Assembly (NCBI RefSeq): GCF_029946165.1
Contig: NZ_JAQSDZ010000006.1
Location: forward strand, 62,001-126,000
Length of the DNA: 64,000 bases
Origin: Methylotenera sp.
GTDB taxonomy: Bacteria > Pseudomonadota > Gammaproteobacteria > Burkholderiales > Methylophilaceae
Direction: 5' to 3'
Below are positions 36,810-47,770 of this stretch, piece after piece. The position numbers and the translations under genes are program-made. The notes under the pieces were generated by a model. That model searched no databases, had not been told where the DNA came from, and saw only the letters and a program-made list of their open reading frames with translations. Numbering within the stretch: the first letter of the stretch is position 1; each line of letters opens with the position of its first letter.

Positions 36810-37460
36810 CTATTTTCCACCTGCTTTAATTTTTACATCATTTTGTTTCTTTGCTGCGATCTCATCCGTATCCAAATACCTATAAGTTTTGGCGGTAACC
36901 TCCATTATAAGTGTCGCATCAGCATTGCTAGGTTTAGCGTCTTTACCATTGGTGATGGCAATGTCATTAAGGGTAACGATACGTGACAATTTAGAGATGT
37001 CAGAGGCAAATGCTCCTAAGTCATGATAAGTACCGAGCACTTTAATAGAGATTGGCATTTCCGCATAAAATTCTGCTTGGGTTTCTTGACCGGGCTTAAA
37101 TAGTTCAAATTCAAGACCACGTCCCAATCCAGCCTGATTAATATCAGTAAGCAATCCATCCATTTGAGATTTATCAGGTAATTGCTTTAACAATGCGCCG
37201 AAGGTTTTTTCAATTTCCACCATCTGCTGCTTATAGCCAACTAAATTAATTGCCTGTGCCTGCTTATCTAGAAAAACTGTCCGCAATTCTTCTTCTTTGG
37301 CCTTTGCTGTGTCAAGCGAAGTAAAAGCATCAGTCCAAAAAAAATAGTAGCCAAATGCAAAAACAAGAAGAAAGACAAATGTAAGCAATACAGCTTTAAC
37401 CGCAGCTGGCAAGCTGCCTGCATTATTAAAATCTATATTATTAAAATCCTCTAATTTCAT
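36810..37460 (-). CDS. pilO: type IV pilus alignment protein PilO
   Basis: 216 residues with one N-terminal membrane helix (AVLLTFVFLLVFAFGYYFF), a coiled-coil segment and a periplasmic ferredoxin-like domain containing MDGLLTDINQAGLGRGLEFELFKPG and FYAEMPISIKVLGTYHDLGAFASDISKL, typical of PilO. Pairs with PilN. Starts 3 bases after pilN. Confidence 0.95.
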   Translation of the reverse strand: MKLEDFNNIDFNNAGSLPAAVKAVLLTFVFLLVFAFGYYFFWTDAFTSLDTAKAKEEELRTVFLDKQAQAINLVGYKQQMVEIEKTFGALLKQLPDKSQMDGLLTDINQAGLGRGLEFELFKPGQETQAEFYAEMPISIKVLGTYHDLGAFASDISKLSRIVTLNDIAITNGKDAKPSNADATLIMEVTAKTYRYLDTDEIAAKKQNDVKIKAGGK

Positions 37461-37462
37461 GA

Positions 37463-38044
37463 TTAATTCCCACCTTTAACTGGCTTTTCATCAGTCTCAA
37501 CTTTAGGGACTTTAATTTTCACATTCAACACAAATGCATTTTGCTTTAACGTATTGACTATTACAGATTTAATTTCAACCAAGCTAGGGGACTCCATCAA
37601 ATTCGAGGTAGATAGATTTCTCACCAGAGTTGCGACACGCGCATTGGTATCAGCTACACCCTCTATGGTAATAACCTCCCCCTGCTGTTTGATACTTTTC
37701 AGGTACATACCTTCTGGTAGTTGCCGACTTAGCTCATCCAACACAATCACAGCTTGACTGCGATTTATCTGCAAGTTCTCAACGACTTGCTTACGTTCTA
37801 ACATAGTACTAATCTGATCTTTCAAATCTTTAATATCAGCAATTTCTTTATCTAGCTTCACTATCGCGGTATCCAAGCGCGTATTGCGCTCAACCTGTGC
37901 ATCTAATTTCGCATTGATATAGGTATAACCCATAAAGATAACGGTTGCAGCAGCAATGGCTGCAAACAATGCCATTAAGCCAAACTCACGCTGACGTTCT
38001 TCACGTCTAATTTGGCGGTGGGGTAGCAGATTTACGCGTATCAT
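37463..38044 (-). CDS. pilN: type IV pilus alignment protein PilN
   Basis: About 193 residues beginning MIRVNLLPHR, the N-terminal NLLP peptide that docks into the PilM cleft. One membrane helix follows (FGLMALFAAIAAATVIFMGYTYI), then a coiled coil and periplasmic domain (LDELSRQLPEGMYLKSIKQQGEVITIEG). ATG 38044 overlaps the pilM stop as ATGA; the 10 additional codons in the ORF track lie inside pilM. Confidence 0.96.
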   Translation of the reverse strand: MIRVNLLPHRQIRREERQREFGLMALFAAIAAATVIFMGYTYINAKLDAQVERNTRLDTAIVKLDKEIADIKDLKDQISTMLERKQVVENLQINRSQAVIVLDELSRQLPEGMYLKSIKQQGEVITIEGVADTNARVATLVRNLSTSNLMESPSLVEIKSVIVNTLKQNAFVLNVKIKVPKVETDEKPVKGGN

Positions 38045-39114
38045 AGCGCCACCCCCCTCATGGCAAGACCGCATGCAATAAGAAGTGCAGGCGCATCAGT
38101 AGCTGCCTGTTGCTGTTTTAGCCTAGCATTCATTTTCATACTGTGGAATGGGTTGGCGACAATTGTATGCACTTGCGTGCGATCTTGCACAACAGCATCA
38201 ATTGCTGGAATCGCTGCGCATCCACCAGCCAGCACTATGTGATCTATGCGATTGTATTGGGTGGAACTTGTGAAAAATTGTAGTGCCCTAGCAACTTCCA
38301 TAGCAAGCGTCTGCATAAATGGTTGCAAAATCTCACTATCATAACTTTCGGGCAAGCCGCCTTTGCGCTTAGCAATTTCGGCCTCTTCTAATGACAAGCC
38401 AAATCGACGCTGAATTTCTTGCGTCAGCTGACCACCGCCAAAACTTTGCTCTCTGGTGTAAACAGACTTATTATCGTGCAGCACATTAATATGCATCATA
38501 GATGCACCTATATCAATGATAATTACGGTTTGTTCGCGGCCTGCATTTGGAAGCTGACTACAAACCAAAGAGTAAGCAGCCTCAGTTGCATAATTCTCAA
38601 CATCCATGACCGTCACTTTAAGTCCAGCACCCTCGGCAGCGGCAACTCGGTCTTCTATTTTTTCTTTACGTGACGCAGCAATTAATACTTCTACTTCATC
38701 TGGATTATTGGGTGCGACACCAAGGGTTTGAAAATCAATATTCACTTCATCTAAAGAGAATGGAATGTATTGGTTGGCTTCTGCCTCTACTTGCACCTCC
38801 ATGTCCTCCTCACGAAGGTCAGCGGACATTAAAACTTTTTTGCTAATCACCGCTGAGGCAGGTAAGGCCAGTGCCACACGCTTCTCACGGGAGCCTAAAA
38901 GTTTCCATGCAAGCTTGATAGCATCAGCCACTTTTTCTAGGTCGCCCACATTGCCATCGACCATTGCATCTTTCGCCAAAGGTGCGCTTGAATATCCCTC
39001 AAGCTTATAGCCGCCATGCCCGTCTTCAGAGAGCTCTACCATCTTAATAGAAGTAGAGCTAATGTCGATTCCAATCAGCGGGGGGGTCTTTTCTTTAAAA
39101 AAGTTGAATTTCAA
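38041..39114 (-). CDS. pilM: type IV pilus actin-like ATPase PilM
   Basis: 357 residues, cytoplasmic, actin-like fold: PPLIGIDISSTSIKMVELS (phosphate 1), VIIIDIGASMMHINVLH (phosphate 2), IVLAGGCAAIPAID (adenosine motif). It binds the N-terminal peptide of PilN. The initiator is TTG with an AAGGGA ribosome binding site 8 bases upstream. First gene of the pilMNOPQ operon and divergent from mrcA, with a 219-base gap between starts, as in many proteobacteria. Confidence 0.96.
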   Translation of the reverse strand: MKFNFFKEKTPPLIGIDISSTSIKMVELSEDGHGGYKLEGYSSAPLAKDAMVDGNVGDLEKVADAIKLAWKLLGSREKRVALALPASAVISKKVLMSADLREEDMEVQVEAEANQYIPFSLDEVNIDFQTLGVAPNNPDEVEVLIAASRKEKIEDRVAAAEGAGLKVTVMDVENYATEAAYSLVCSQLPNAGREQTVIIIDIGASMMHINVLHDNKSVYTREQSFGGGQLTQEIQRRFGLSLEEAEIAKRKGGLPESYDSEILQPFMQTLAMEVARALQFFTSSTQYNRIDHIVLAGGCAAIPAIDAVVQDRTQVHTIVANPFHSMKMNARLKQQQAATDAPALLIACGLAMRGVAL

Positions 39115-39333
39115 ACTGAAATTCCCTTTCTGGGTTCGTTAGTTACGTTCAATTCTAATAAATTACATTAAATCCTATCAACAACTTTAAGCCCTGTAAA
39201 GCAATTTTTTTATTCGTCAAATTTATTGTTGGTTTAATTGAAACTTTTAATGCTTTATTTTGTTGTTTATTAGCAAGGTGGGTGATAGCAATTTATAATA
39301 GTATCGATTCTAACCATTGAAATTGTAAACTTC

Positions 39334-41907
39334 ATGACTCCTACAAAATGGTGGCACTATGTTTTACTCGCTATACTAGTTGGCGGTTTATCCGTTGCAG
39401 CTCTGGTGACTATTGCTGCCGCAATAATTTACCCCTCACTCCCCTCTCTTGATGCGCTTACCAACTACCAACCCAAGCTTCCATTACGAGTTTATTCTGA
39501 AGATGGCTATTTAATTGGCGAATTTGGTGAAGAGCGTCGTGCATTTATTAATATCGACCAAGTTCCGCAAAACCTTAAAGATGCCGTGCTGGCAATTGAG
39601 GATCGGCGTTTCTATCAACACAACGGCATTGATACTACCGGGATATTAAGAGCGATTAAAAACAATGTATCAGGCAGATCTCACGAAGGTGCTAGCACCA
39701 TCACAATGCAAGTTGCCAAAAACTTTTTTACTGTACCAAATGGCAAACGTACATTGATTACCAAAGTCAATGAGGCGTTATTGGCGATTAAAATTGAACA
39801 TAGCTTAAGTAAAGATAAAATACTTGAGCTCTATATCAATCAAATTTATTTAGGCCAGCGTGCCTATGGGTTTGCAGCAGCTTCACAAGTGTATTATGGA
39901 AAACCACTTAATAAGTTAAACCTTGCGGAGACTGCGTTATTAGCTGGACTACCTAAAGCGCCATCTAACTACAATCCTTTTACCAATTCAAAACGCTCAA
40001 TAGGCCGCCAGCAAGAAGTTTTGCATGACATGTTTCGCTTTGGCTTTTTAAAAGAGAGTGACTATCAGAATGCGCTTACACAACCGTTGCGTTTCAAAGT
40101 AACAAAACAATCACGTGATTTGTCGGCTGATTATGTCGCCGAAACTGTTAGAGAAGCACTTTATGGCCAATATCAAGATGAAATTTATAGCAGTGGTCTG
40201 AATGTATACACCACCATTTTGAAAGCGAATCAGGATGCTGCGAATGCAGCAGTGCGTGAAGGCGTTTTAGACTATGACTTACGTCATGGCTATCGCGGCC
40301 CAGAAAAGATATTAGACATTGCATCATTGCCAATACCTGAATATACAACTAAGAATAAGAAAAATTCACTAGACATAGCTTTAGATGATTTTGAAACATT
40401 TAATGGCTTTATCCCTGCAATTATTACTAGCGTTTCACCCAAGTCTGTTGAGGCACATACCAAAAGCGGCGAGGATATTGTTATTAACGACAAGGGTTTA
40501 ACCTTTGTAAATAAAATGCTGAACAACAAAGACCCTGCTAAGCGCCTATTGAAAGAAGGCGCAGTCATCCGCGTTATTAATAAAGATGATACTTGGCGCA
40601 TCGTGCAACTTCCTCAAGTTGAATCGGCATTAGTCGCACTTGATCCCGAAAATGGTGCGATACGAGCCTTGGTGGGTGGTTTTGATTTTAACCAGAGTAA
40701 GTTTAATCATGTTACTCAGGCATGGCGTCAACCAGGTTCTAGCTTCAAGCCTTTTATTTATTCCGCAGCTTTAGAAAAAGGTTACACCCCAGCAACAATT
40801 TTAGAAGATGCCCCTTTAAACTTTTCAGCAGCTCAAACAGGTAATAAAGATTGGTCGCCACAGAACTATGAGAACTCGTTTGAAGGTTCAATCAATTTAA
40901 GAAAAGCATTAGCACATTCAGTCAACACGGTAGCTATTCGGGTGTTGCAAAATATCGGGCCAGAGTATGCGCAAAGCTATATCACCCGTTTTGGTTTTAA
41001 TGCCAAAAACCACCCAGCTTACCTTACTATGGCGCTGGGCGCTGGTTCAACAACACCTTGGCAAATGGCTAGCGCTTACGCTGTGTTTGCCAACGGTGGT
41101 TATCGCGTTAAACCCAATTTGATTTCAAAAATTGTAGATCAACATGGCAAAGTGATTTCCAGAACTGTTTTTGACCATGCCAGCAATGGTGCGCCGCGTG
41201 TGATTGATAGCCGGAATGCTTTCATTATGAATTCTATGATGCAAAGCGTGGTACGCAATGGTACTGCCACCAAAGCACTTAAACTAGGCCGTAGCGACAT
41301 TGCTGGTAAAACGGGAACCACCAATGATCACTTAGATGCTTGGTTTGCAGGTTATAGCCCCAAGCAAGTGGCTATCGCATGGGTAGGATTTGATTCACCA
41401 AGACCGTTAGGCAGAGGTGAAACTGGCGCAGCAGCAGCCTTGCCAATTTGGATCAAATATATGGCAACTGCATTAAAAGATACGCCTGAAATGGCAATGC
41501 GTATGCCTGACGGCGTAATAGCCATGAATATTAATCCGACTACAGGTACGCGAGATGAAAATGGCATTACAGAGTATTTTTATCACGAAAACCCACCGCC
41601 GCTTCTTGAAAATCTCCCCCCACTTTTAGAGGATGGGCAAAATTCAGATGACTTTAATACAGCATCGCCCAATCAGGCCCAACAGCTGTTGCAACCTGAC
41701 CCTTTAGCACCAAACTCTAAGCCCGGAGCGATTTCTAAACCTATAGCTCCAATACCTAACAATCTAAACCAAAAGCAGAGCTTACCCCAAAGTCCTAACG
41801 CGGGCACTAACCCAGCCTCGGTGATACCTACACCTACTGAACAGAAACACCAGTCAAACAATAGAAACATGCAGAATGCAGCGGCTAGACTTCTAAGTGG
41901 TCACTAA
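39334..41907 (+). CDS. mrcA: bifunctional penicillin-binding protein 1A
   Basis: 857 residues. Membrane anchor (VLLAILVGGLSVAALVTIAAAIIY), GT51 glycosyltransferase domain (AVLAIEDRRFYQHNGID; GASTITMQVAKNFF), an OB-like insertion typical of PBP1A (about residues 300–430), and the transpeptidase domain with SxxK (GSSFKPFIYS), SxN (SVNTVA) and KTG (AGKTGTTNDHLDAW). A Pro/Gln-rich tail of roughly 100 residues (LLENLPPLLEDGQ…) ends the protein. Makes and cross-links peptidoglycan. Divergent from pilM, the usual order in beta- and gammaproteobacteria. Confidence 0.97.
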   Translation: MTPTKWWHYVLLAILVGGLSVAALVTIAAAIIYPSLPSLDALTNYQPKLPLRVYSEDGYLIGEFGEERRAFINIDQVPQNLKDAVLAIEDRRFYQHNGIDTTGILRAIKNNVSGRSHEGASTITMQVAKNFFTVPNGKRTLITKVNEALLAIKIEHSLSKDKILELYINQIYLGQRAYGFAAASQVYYGKPLNKLNLAETALLAGLPKAPSNYNPFTNSKRSIGRQQEVLHDMFRFGFLKESDYQNALTQPLRFKVTKQSRDLSADYVAETVREALYGQYQDEIYSSGLNVYTTILKANQDAANAAVREGVLDYDLRHGYRGPEKILDIASLPIPEYTTKNKKNSLDIALDDFETFNGFIPAIITSVSPKSVEAHTKSGEDIVINDKGLTFVNKMLNNKDPAKRLLKEGAVIRVINKDDTWRIVQLPQVESALVALDPENGAIRALVGGFDFNQSKFNHVTQAWRQPGSSFKPFIYSAALEKGYTPATILEDAPLNFSAAQTGNKDWSPQNYENSFEGSINLRKALAHSVNTVAIRVLQNIGPEYAQSYITRFGFNAKNHPAYLTMALGAGSTTPWQMASAYAVFANGGYRVKPNLISKIVDQHGKVISRTVFDHASNGAPRVIDSRNAFIMNSMMQSVVRNGTATKALKLGRSDIAGKTGTTNDHLDAWFAGYSPKQVAIAWVGFDSPRPLGRGETGAAAALPIWIKYMATALKDTPEMAMRMPDGVIAMNINPTTGTRDENGITEYFYHENPPPLLENLPPLLEDGQNSDDFNTASPNQAQQLLQPDPLAPNSKPGAISKPIAPIPNNLNQKQSLPQSPNAGTNPASVIPTPTEQKHQSNNRNMQNAAARLLSGH

Positions 41908-41915
41908 ATCACCTC

Positions 41916-42536
41916 ATGGCGAAAGAAAACCTTCAACAATTAAGACAGCTTATAGCTCAATCAGCCGCCAGAATGATGGCGGAAGATGGCATCTCAGATT
42001 ATGCCTATGCGAAGAAAAAGGCGGGTCGGCAAGTAGGCGCATCAGATAACGATGTATTACCTTCAAATGCAGAAATTGAAGAAGAGCTAAAACTCTACAA
42101 CGCATTGTTTTTAAGTGAAGAACAGCCAGAAAACTTGCGTGAACTACGTAAAAACGCGCTGTTCACCATGAAACTATTAGAGAAATTTAACCCTTATTTA
42201 ACGGGTTCAGTGTTAGATGGCACGGCTGGATTAGGCTCAGAAACACATATTCATTTGTTTGCAGACAGCTTAAAAGAAGTGGAAATGTTTCTACTTAACC
42301 AAGACATTCCTTTTGAAACCAATGAAAAAACCTACCGCGTTCTCAATGATGGAAAACGCGATAAAAAAGGCGATCACCGTAAAAAAGTACCTGTTTTTTC
42401 ACTAGAGATGTCAACAGGCGTCATTAAATTAAGCGTGTTTGAAGTGGATGAAATAAGAGTTGCCACCAAACGTACCGCCGATGGAAGCAACGCAGATCGC
42501 GCAAATATTAGCGATGTGAAAGCCTTATTAAATTAG
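41916..42536 (+). CDS. conserved hypothetical protein
   Basis: 206 residues, soluble, not recognised with confidence. N-terminal helical part MAKENLQQLRQLIAQSAARMMAEDGISDYAYAKKKAGRQ, then an acidic helical stretch, and a C-terminal alpha/beta part with VLDGTAGLGSETHIHLFADSLKEVEMFLLNQDIPF and a DGKRDKKGDHRKKVPVFSLEM basic loop. The GS…DGTAG and hydrophobic strand pattern might be a degenerate nucleotidyltransferase fold, but key residues are not clear. It begins 8 bases after mrcA, so it is probably co-transcribed with it. Confidence 0.75.
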   Translation: MAKENLQQLRQLIAQSAARMMAEDGISDYAYAKKKAGRQVGASDNDVLPSNAEIEEELKLYNALFLSEEQPENLRELRKNALFTMKLLEKFNPYLTGSVLDGTAGLGSETHIHLFADSLKEVEMFLLNQDIPFETNEKTYRVLNDGKRDKKGDHRKKVPVFSLEMSTGVIKLSVFEVDEIRVATKRTADGSNADRANISDVKALLN

Positions 42537-42642
42537 CATTAACTCACTTAACAATTAAGTTGAGTCATTGCCCACACGGATTTTTTTAATATTGCACGAA
42601 GGTATTTAGGTTAGCCTTTCGTTGCTAAACTTGTTAGCTACC

Positions 42643-42670
42643 TAGATTCCCGCCTACGCGGGAATGACGG
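42643..42670. repeat. dRS3-like palindrome (single copy)
   Basis: ATTCCCGC-CTAC-GCGGGAAT followed by GACGG. The same ATTCC…GGAATGACG design recurs at 46021–46131, inside prmC (55037) and at 59374–59484; it resembles the neisserial dRS3 layout. Confidence 0.8.
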
Positions 42671-42689
42671 ATGGTTTTGAACTTAAAAT

Positions 42690-42906
42690 CCCCTGCTACC
42701 GCGCTTGTTCTTCTAAGTTTCATGGGAGCTTTCGGCAAGCGGCTGTCTGAGCGTAGCGAGTTTCCGCTTGACGCCCATTAAGCTTAGCAGAACAGGATTC
42801 AAGCGGGAAGGGGTAGCCTTTTCTTTGGTTTCTTTCTTTTGGCTAAGCAACAGAAAGAAACTCGCAAGTCGCGCGAAAGCGACCACTTACATACGGCGTA
42901 ATGCCT
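42690..42906. other. structured intergenic element after the mrcA operon
   Basis: Contains GGCAAGCGG and CCGCTTG as an inverted pair around GAGCGTAGCGAG, then TTTCTTTC and GAAAGAAA as a second stem inside TTCTTTTGGCTAAGCAACAG. The block CCTTTTCTTTGGTTTCTTTC plus GAAAGAAACTCGCAAG looks to me like an intergenic repeat seen in many betaproteobacterial genomes (memory, not checked). No gene supported. Confidence 0.5.
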
Positions 42907-44597
<1,691 letters not shown>

Positions 44598-44601
44598 TTA
44601 T

Positions 44602-44702
44602 ACTCCCTCCCCATTTTAAGAGGGAGGGTTGGGGCGGGGTAAAATCGATGAAACTTATAATGTTCTACCCCCATCCTAGCCTTCCCCCTTGAATGGGGAA
44701 GG
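44602..44702. repeat. pair of CCCT-rich palindromic repeats in inverted orientation
   Basis: CTCCCTCCCCATTTTAAGAG…GGGTTGGGGCGGGGT (44602–44640) and CTACCCCCATCCTAGCCTTC…GGGGAAGGA (44666–44702) are diverged inverted copies of one unit, each with an inner stem. Same family as the second repeat inside prmC (CCCTCACCCCAACCCTCTCCC). Lies between hemB and trpC. Confidence 0.75.
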
Positions 44703-44714
44703 AATATCTTATAA

Positions 44715-45503
44715 TTATGCAAATACTCTAGCTAGCTCGGCACCTGGATCTGGTTGGCGCATAAACGCTTCGCCCACTAAGAACGCATGCACATCGTTAT
44801 CGCGCATTAACTTCACGTCTTCTGGCGTGAAAATACCTGACTCCGTGACCACAAAGCGGTCTTCTGGCAACACTTTGAGTAAATCTAGTGTCGTTTGTAG
44901 CGTTACATCGAAAGTGCGTAAATTACGGTTGTTAATGCCAATGAGCGGTGTATCTAACTGCAAAGCCAATTCAAGCTCATCTGCATCGTGCACTTCTACC
45001 AATACTGCCATGCCTAAGTCATGTGCGAGCTGTTCTAAAGCGCGCATTTGCTTAACTTCCAGCGCGGCTACTATCAACAAAATACAATCTGCACCCATCG
45101 CCCGTGCTTCAAATACTTGGTATGGGTCTATCATAAAGTCTTTACGCAACACTGGCAGTTTGCATGCTTTGCGTGCTTGTTTTAAATAGTCTGCGCTGCC
45201 TTGAAAATACTCAACGTCAGTAAGCACTGACAAACACGCCGCGCCGCCTTTTTCATAGCTTTTGGCGATTTCAGCGGGGTTAAAATCTTCCCGAATAACG
45301 CCTTTTGATGGGCTCGCTTTTTTGATTTCTGCAATCACCGCAGGTTTGTTAGCACTAACTTTTTTAAAGATACTGCCAACAAAATCACGCGGATCGCCTT
45401 GCGCTTCAGCTTGCTTTTGCAGCTCAGCCAAACTGACTAGACCTTTGCTGGCGGCAACTTCTTGCTCTTTAGTCGCTAAAATTTTCTTTAAGATATCACT
45501 CAT
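44715..45503 (-). CDS. trpC: indole-3-glycerol phosphate synthase
   Basis: 262 residues, monofunctional (no TrpF fusion). Closes the indole ring in tryptophan synthesis. TIM-barrel motifs: [19 protein letters not shown] (catalytic Lys), [48 protein letters not shown] and VTESGI with LVGEAFMR. Its start overlaps the DUF3465 gene by 8 bases, so it is translated with it rather than directly after trpD. Confidence 0.97.
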   Translation of the reverse strand: MSDILKKILATKEQEVAASKGLVSLAELQKQAEAQGDPRDFVGSIFKKVSANKPAVIAEIKKASPSKGVIREDFNPAEIAKSYEKGGAACLSVLTDVEYFQGSADYLKQARKACKLPVLRKDFMIDPYQVFEARAMGADCILLIVAALEVKQMRALEQLAHDLGMAVLVEVHDADELELALQLDTPLIGINNRNLRTFDVTLQTTLDLLKVLPEDRFVVTESGIFTPEDVKLMRDNDVHAFLVGEAFMRQPDPGAELARVFA

Positions 45504-45948
45504 ATTTTTTTGCCTTATGTTCTAACCAACCAGCCGCATGATTGCCGCGTGGGTCTTTGTGTGTCCAATGTACTGTGCCGCCTTTTGGCGTATAGACGTA
45601 TTCACCTTTAAAGCTCACAGTGTCGCCTTCGTGAATATCATCCACACGCGGTGCCAAATCAATATTATGGGCGATTAAAATCGTAATATTGTCACTGACT
45701 TTTAGTAAAAACTTTTGGTGCTGCAAGCCGTTAGTGTCATCTTTTAACAGCTTAACCACAACACCACTGCCTTGAACTTGCGGTAAATTGCGATGCGCAC
45801 CATAGGCTTCAACAATCGCGCCAGCGTCTATATTGTCAGATGAATAAACAGATGCTGACTCTAGCAGTTGTGGGTTGTTAGGTGCGTGGCAAGCGGCAAA
45901 ACTAAGTGCTAAAAAGATTGCTAATAATATTAAAAATTGCTTTTTCAT
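45496..45948 (-). CDS. DUF3465 lipoprotein
   Basis: 150 residues with signal peptide and lipobox (FLALSFAAC), so probably a lipoprotein. The domain core [73 protein letters not shown] matches what I know of DUF3465, an OB-like fold of unknown function. Placed between trpD and trpC, overlapping the latter by 8 bases; 223 bases with two palindromes separate it from trpD. Confidence 0.8.
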   Translation of the reverse strand: MKKQFLILLAIFLALSFAACHAPNNPQLLESASVYSSDNIDAGAIVEAYGAHRNLPQVQGSGVVVKLLKDDTNGLQHQKFLLKVSDNITILIAHNIDLAPRVDDIHEGDTVSFKGEYVYTPKGGTVHWTHKDPRGNHAAGWLEHKAKKYE

Positions 45949-46020
45949 AATCTTGTTTTCATTTTAAGTGCTTTGCACAAACTTAAATTTAGCTGTATTT
46001 TTAGCAAAATTATCAAAAGT

Positions 46021-46131
46021 CCGTCATACCAGCGTAGGCTGGTATCCAGTCAGATTTCAATCTTAGTGATTGTAATTTAGCACTCTAATATTTAACCTTG
46101 ACTGGATTCCGTCCTCCGACGGAATGACGAG
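46021..46131. repeat. inverted pair of dRS3-like palindromes
   Basis: CGTCATACCAGC-GTAG-GCTGGTATCCAG and CTGGATTCCGTC-CTCC-GACGGAATGACG, two hairpins mirrored about a 50-base AT-rich core; together they act as terminal inverted repeats (CGTCAT … ATGACG). Located between trpD and the DUF3465 gene. Confidence 0.85.
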
Positions 46132-46171
46132 TTTATAAGTTTTTATGATTAAAATGCATTTCCCCAAAGCC

Positions 46172-47203
46172 TTAAGCTGCTTTCAATGCATTTAATTTAG
46201 CTAAAGCAAGACCATTATCAATCACTTCACGCGCTTTATTGATGCCACTTTGCAAGCTATCCGCAACACCAGAAACATAAATTGCTGCGCCTGCATTCAA
46301 CAACACAATGTCGCGCGCTGCGCCTTTTTTACCATTGAGCACATCTAAAATCATCGCTTTTGATTCTTCAGCGTTTTGCACTTGTATGGTGTTTAAGTCA
46401 TGTATTGGCATATCAAACTGGTTGGGGTTAATGGTGTATTGATTAACTGCACCGTCTTTTAACTCGGCCACATAGGTGTCACCCGTAAAAGAAATCTCAT
46501 CCATACCATCAGCGCCGTGCACAACCATGACGTGCGTGCTGCCTAAGCGCTGCAATACTTGCGCAAGTAGCAGTGTAAGGTCTTTATGAAACACGCCCAT
46601 CACTTGCCGTTTAGCGCCCGCAGGGTTAGTCATCGGGCCAAGCAAGTTGAACAGAGTGCGAATGCCCATCTCACGACGTACAGGCGCGGCATGCTTCATA
46701 GCACTATGGTGGTTGGGGGCGAACATAAAGCCAATACCGATGCTATCAACGCATTGAGCGACTTGCTCTGGAGATAAGTTCACGTTCACACCTAAAACTT
46801 CTAACACATCCGCACTGCCGCAGGTTGATGAAACAGAACGTCCACCATGCTTGGCTACTTTTGCACCCGCTGCTGCTGCAACAAAGGCACATACCGTTGA
46901 CACGTTAAATGTTTGAATGCCATCGCCACCCGTGCCGCAAGTATCAATCAAGTGGCTTGTGTCGTTAATCGTGACTTTAGTTGAAAGGTCGCGCATGACT
47001 TTAGCGGCGGCAGAGATTTCATCGACCGTTTCGCCTTTCATGCGTAAGCCCATCAACAAGCTGGAAATTTGCACCGCAGTTAACTCGCCAGACATCATCA
47101 TGCGCATGATTTCTAGCATTTGCGCATGGGTAAAGTCCTTGCGATCAAGCAGTAGCTGTAAGGCTTCTTTGAAGCTGATGTCGATTTGCTTTCCTTCAGC
47201 CAT
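46172..47203 (-). CDS. trpD: anthranilate phosphoribosyltransferase
   Basis: 343 residues. Transfers phosphoribosyl from PRPP to anthranilate. PRPP site DTCGTGGDGIQTFNVSTVCAFVAAAAGAKVAKHGGRSVSSTCGSADVLE, anthranilate site FMFAPNHHSAMKHAAPVRREMGIRTLFNLLGPMTNPA, and VVHGADGMDEIS. The ATG overlaps the trpG TAA by one base (TAATG). Confidence 0.98.
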   Translation of the reverse strand: MAEGKQIDISFKEALQLLLDRKDFTHAQMLEIMRMMMSGELTAVQISSLLMGLRMKGETVDEISAAAKVMRDLSTKVTINDTSHLIDTCGTGGDGIQTFNVSTVCAFVAAAAGAKVAKHGGRSVSSTCGSADVLEVLGVNVNLSPEQVAQCVDSIGIGFMFAPNHHSAMKHAAPVRREMGIRTLFNLLGPMTNPAGAKRQVMGVFHKDLTLLLAQVLQRLGSTHVMVVHGADGMDEISFTGDTYVAELKDGAVNQYTINPNQFDMPIHDLNTIQVQNAEESKAMILDVLNGKKGAARDIVLLNAGAAIYVSGVADSLQSGINKAREVIDNGLALAKLNALKAA

Positions 47204-47769
47204 TACTTTTCCTTCAGGAAATTATCCAGCAACTCGTGGCCGTATTCCGTGAGGATGGATTCTGGGTGAAATTGCACCCCTTCTACACGCAAGGTTTTAT
47301 GACGCACGCCCATAATTTCGCCATCGTCAGTCCATGCGGTGATTTCTAGGCAATCTGGTATGGTTTCTTTTTCAATCACCAATGAGTGATAACGTGTTGC
47401 GGTGTAAGGGTTTGGCAAATCTTTAAACACACCAATATTTTTATGGTGAATCAATGAAGTTTTGCCATGCATTAAAGTTTTAGCTTTAATAATATGACCG
47501 CCAAAAGCCTGACCGATACTTTGATGGCCTAAGCAAACGCCAAGCAATGGAATCTTACCTGCGAACTCTTTAATAAGCGGCACGCTAATACCAGCCTCAT
47601 TCGGCGTACATGGACCTGGTGAAATAACGATATGGTCAGGCTTAAGTGAGGCAACCTTAGCTAAATCAATTTCATCATTGCGATACACCTGCACGTCTTG
47701 CCCTAACTCACCTAAATACTGCACCAAGTTATAAGTAAAAGAATCGTAATTATCTATCATGAGTAACAT
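47203..47769 (-). CDS. trpG: anthranilate synthase component II (glutamine amidotransferase)
   Basis: About 188 residues. Class I amidotransferase triad: Cys in [17 protein letters not shown], His and Glu in [13 protein letters not shown]; start [26 protein letters not shown] 47769 lies 1 base after the trpE TAA; nine extra codons in the ORF track overlap trpE. Its ammonia is used by TrpE, and the enzyme may also serve PabB in folate synthesis, as in related bacteria. Confidence 0.96.
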   Translation of the reverse strand: MLLMIDNYDSFTYNLVQYLGELGQDVQVYRNDEIDLAKVASLKPDHIVISPGPCTPNEAGISVPLIKEFAGKIPLLGVCLGHQSIGQAFGGHIIKAKTLMHGKTSLIHHKNIGVFKDLPNPYTATRYHSLVIEKETIPDCLEITAWTDDGEIMGVRHKTLRVEGVQFHPESILTEYGHELLDNFLKEK

Positions 47770-47770
47770 A

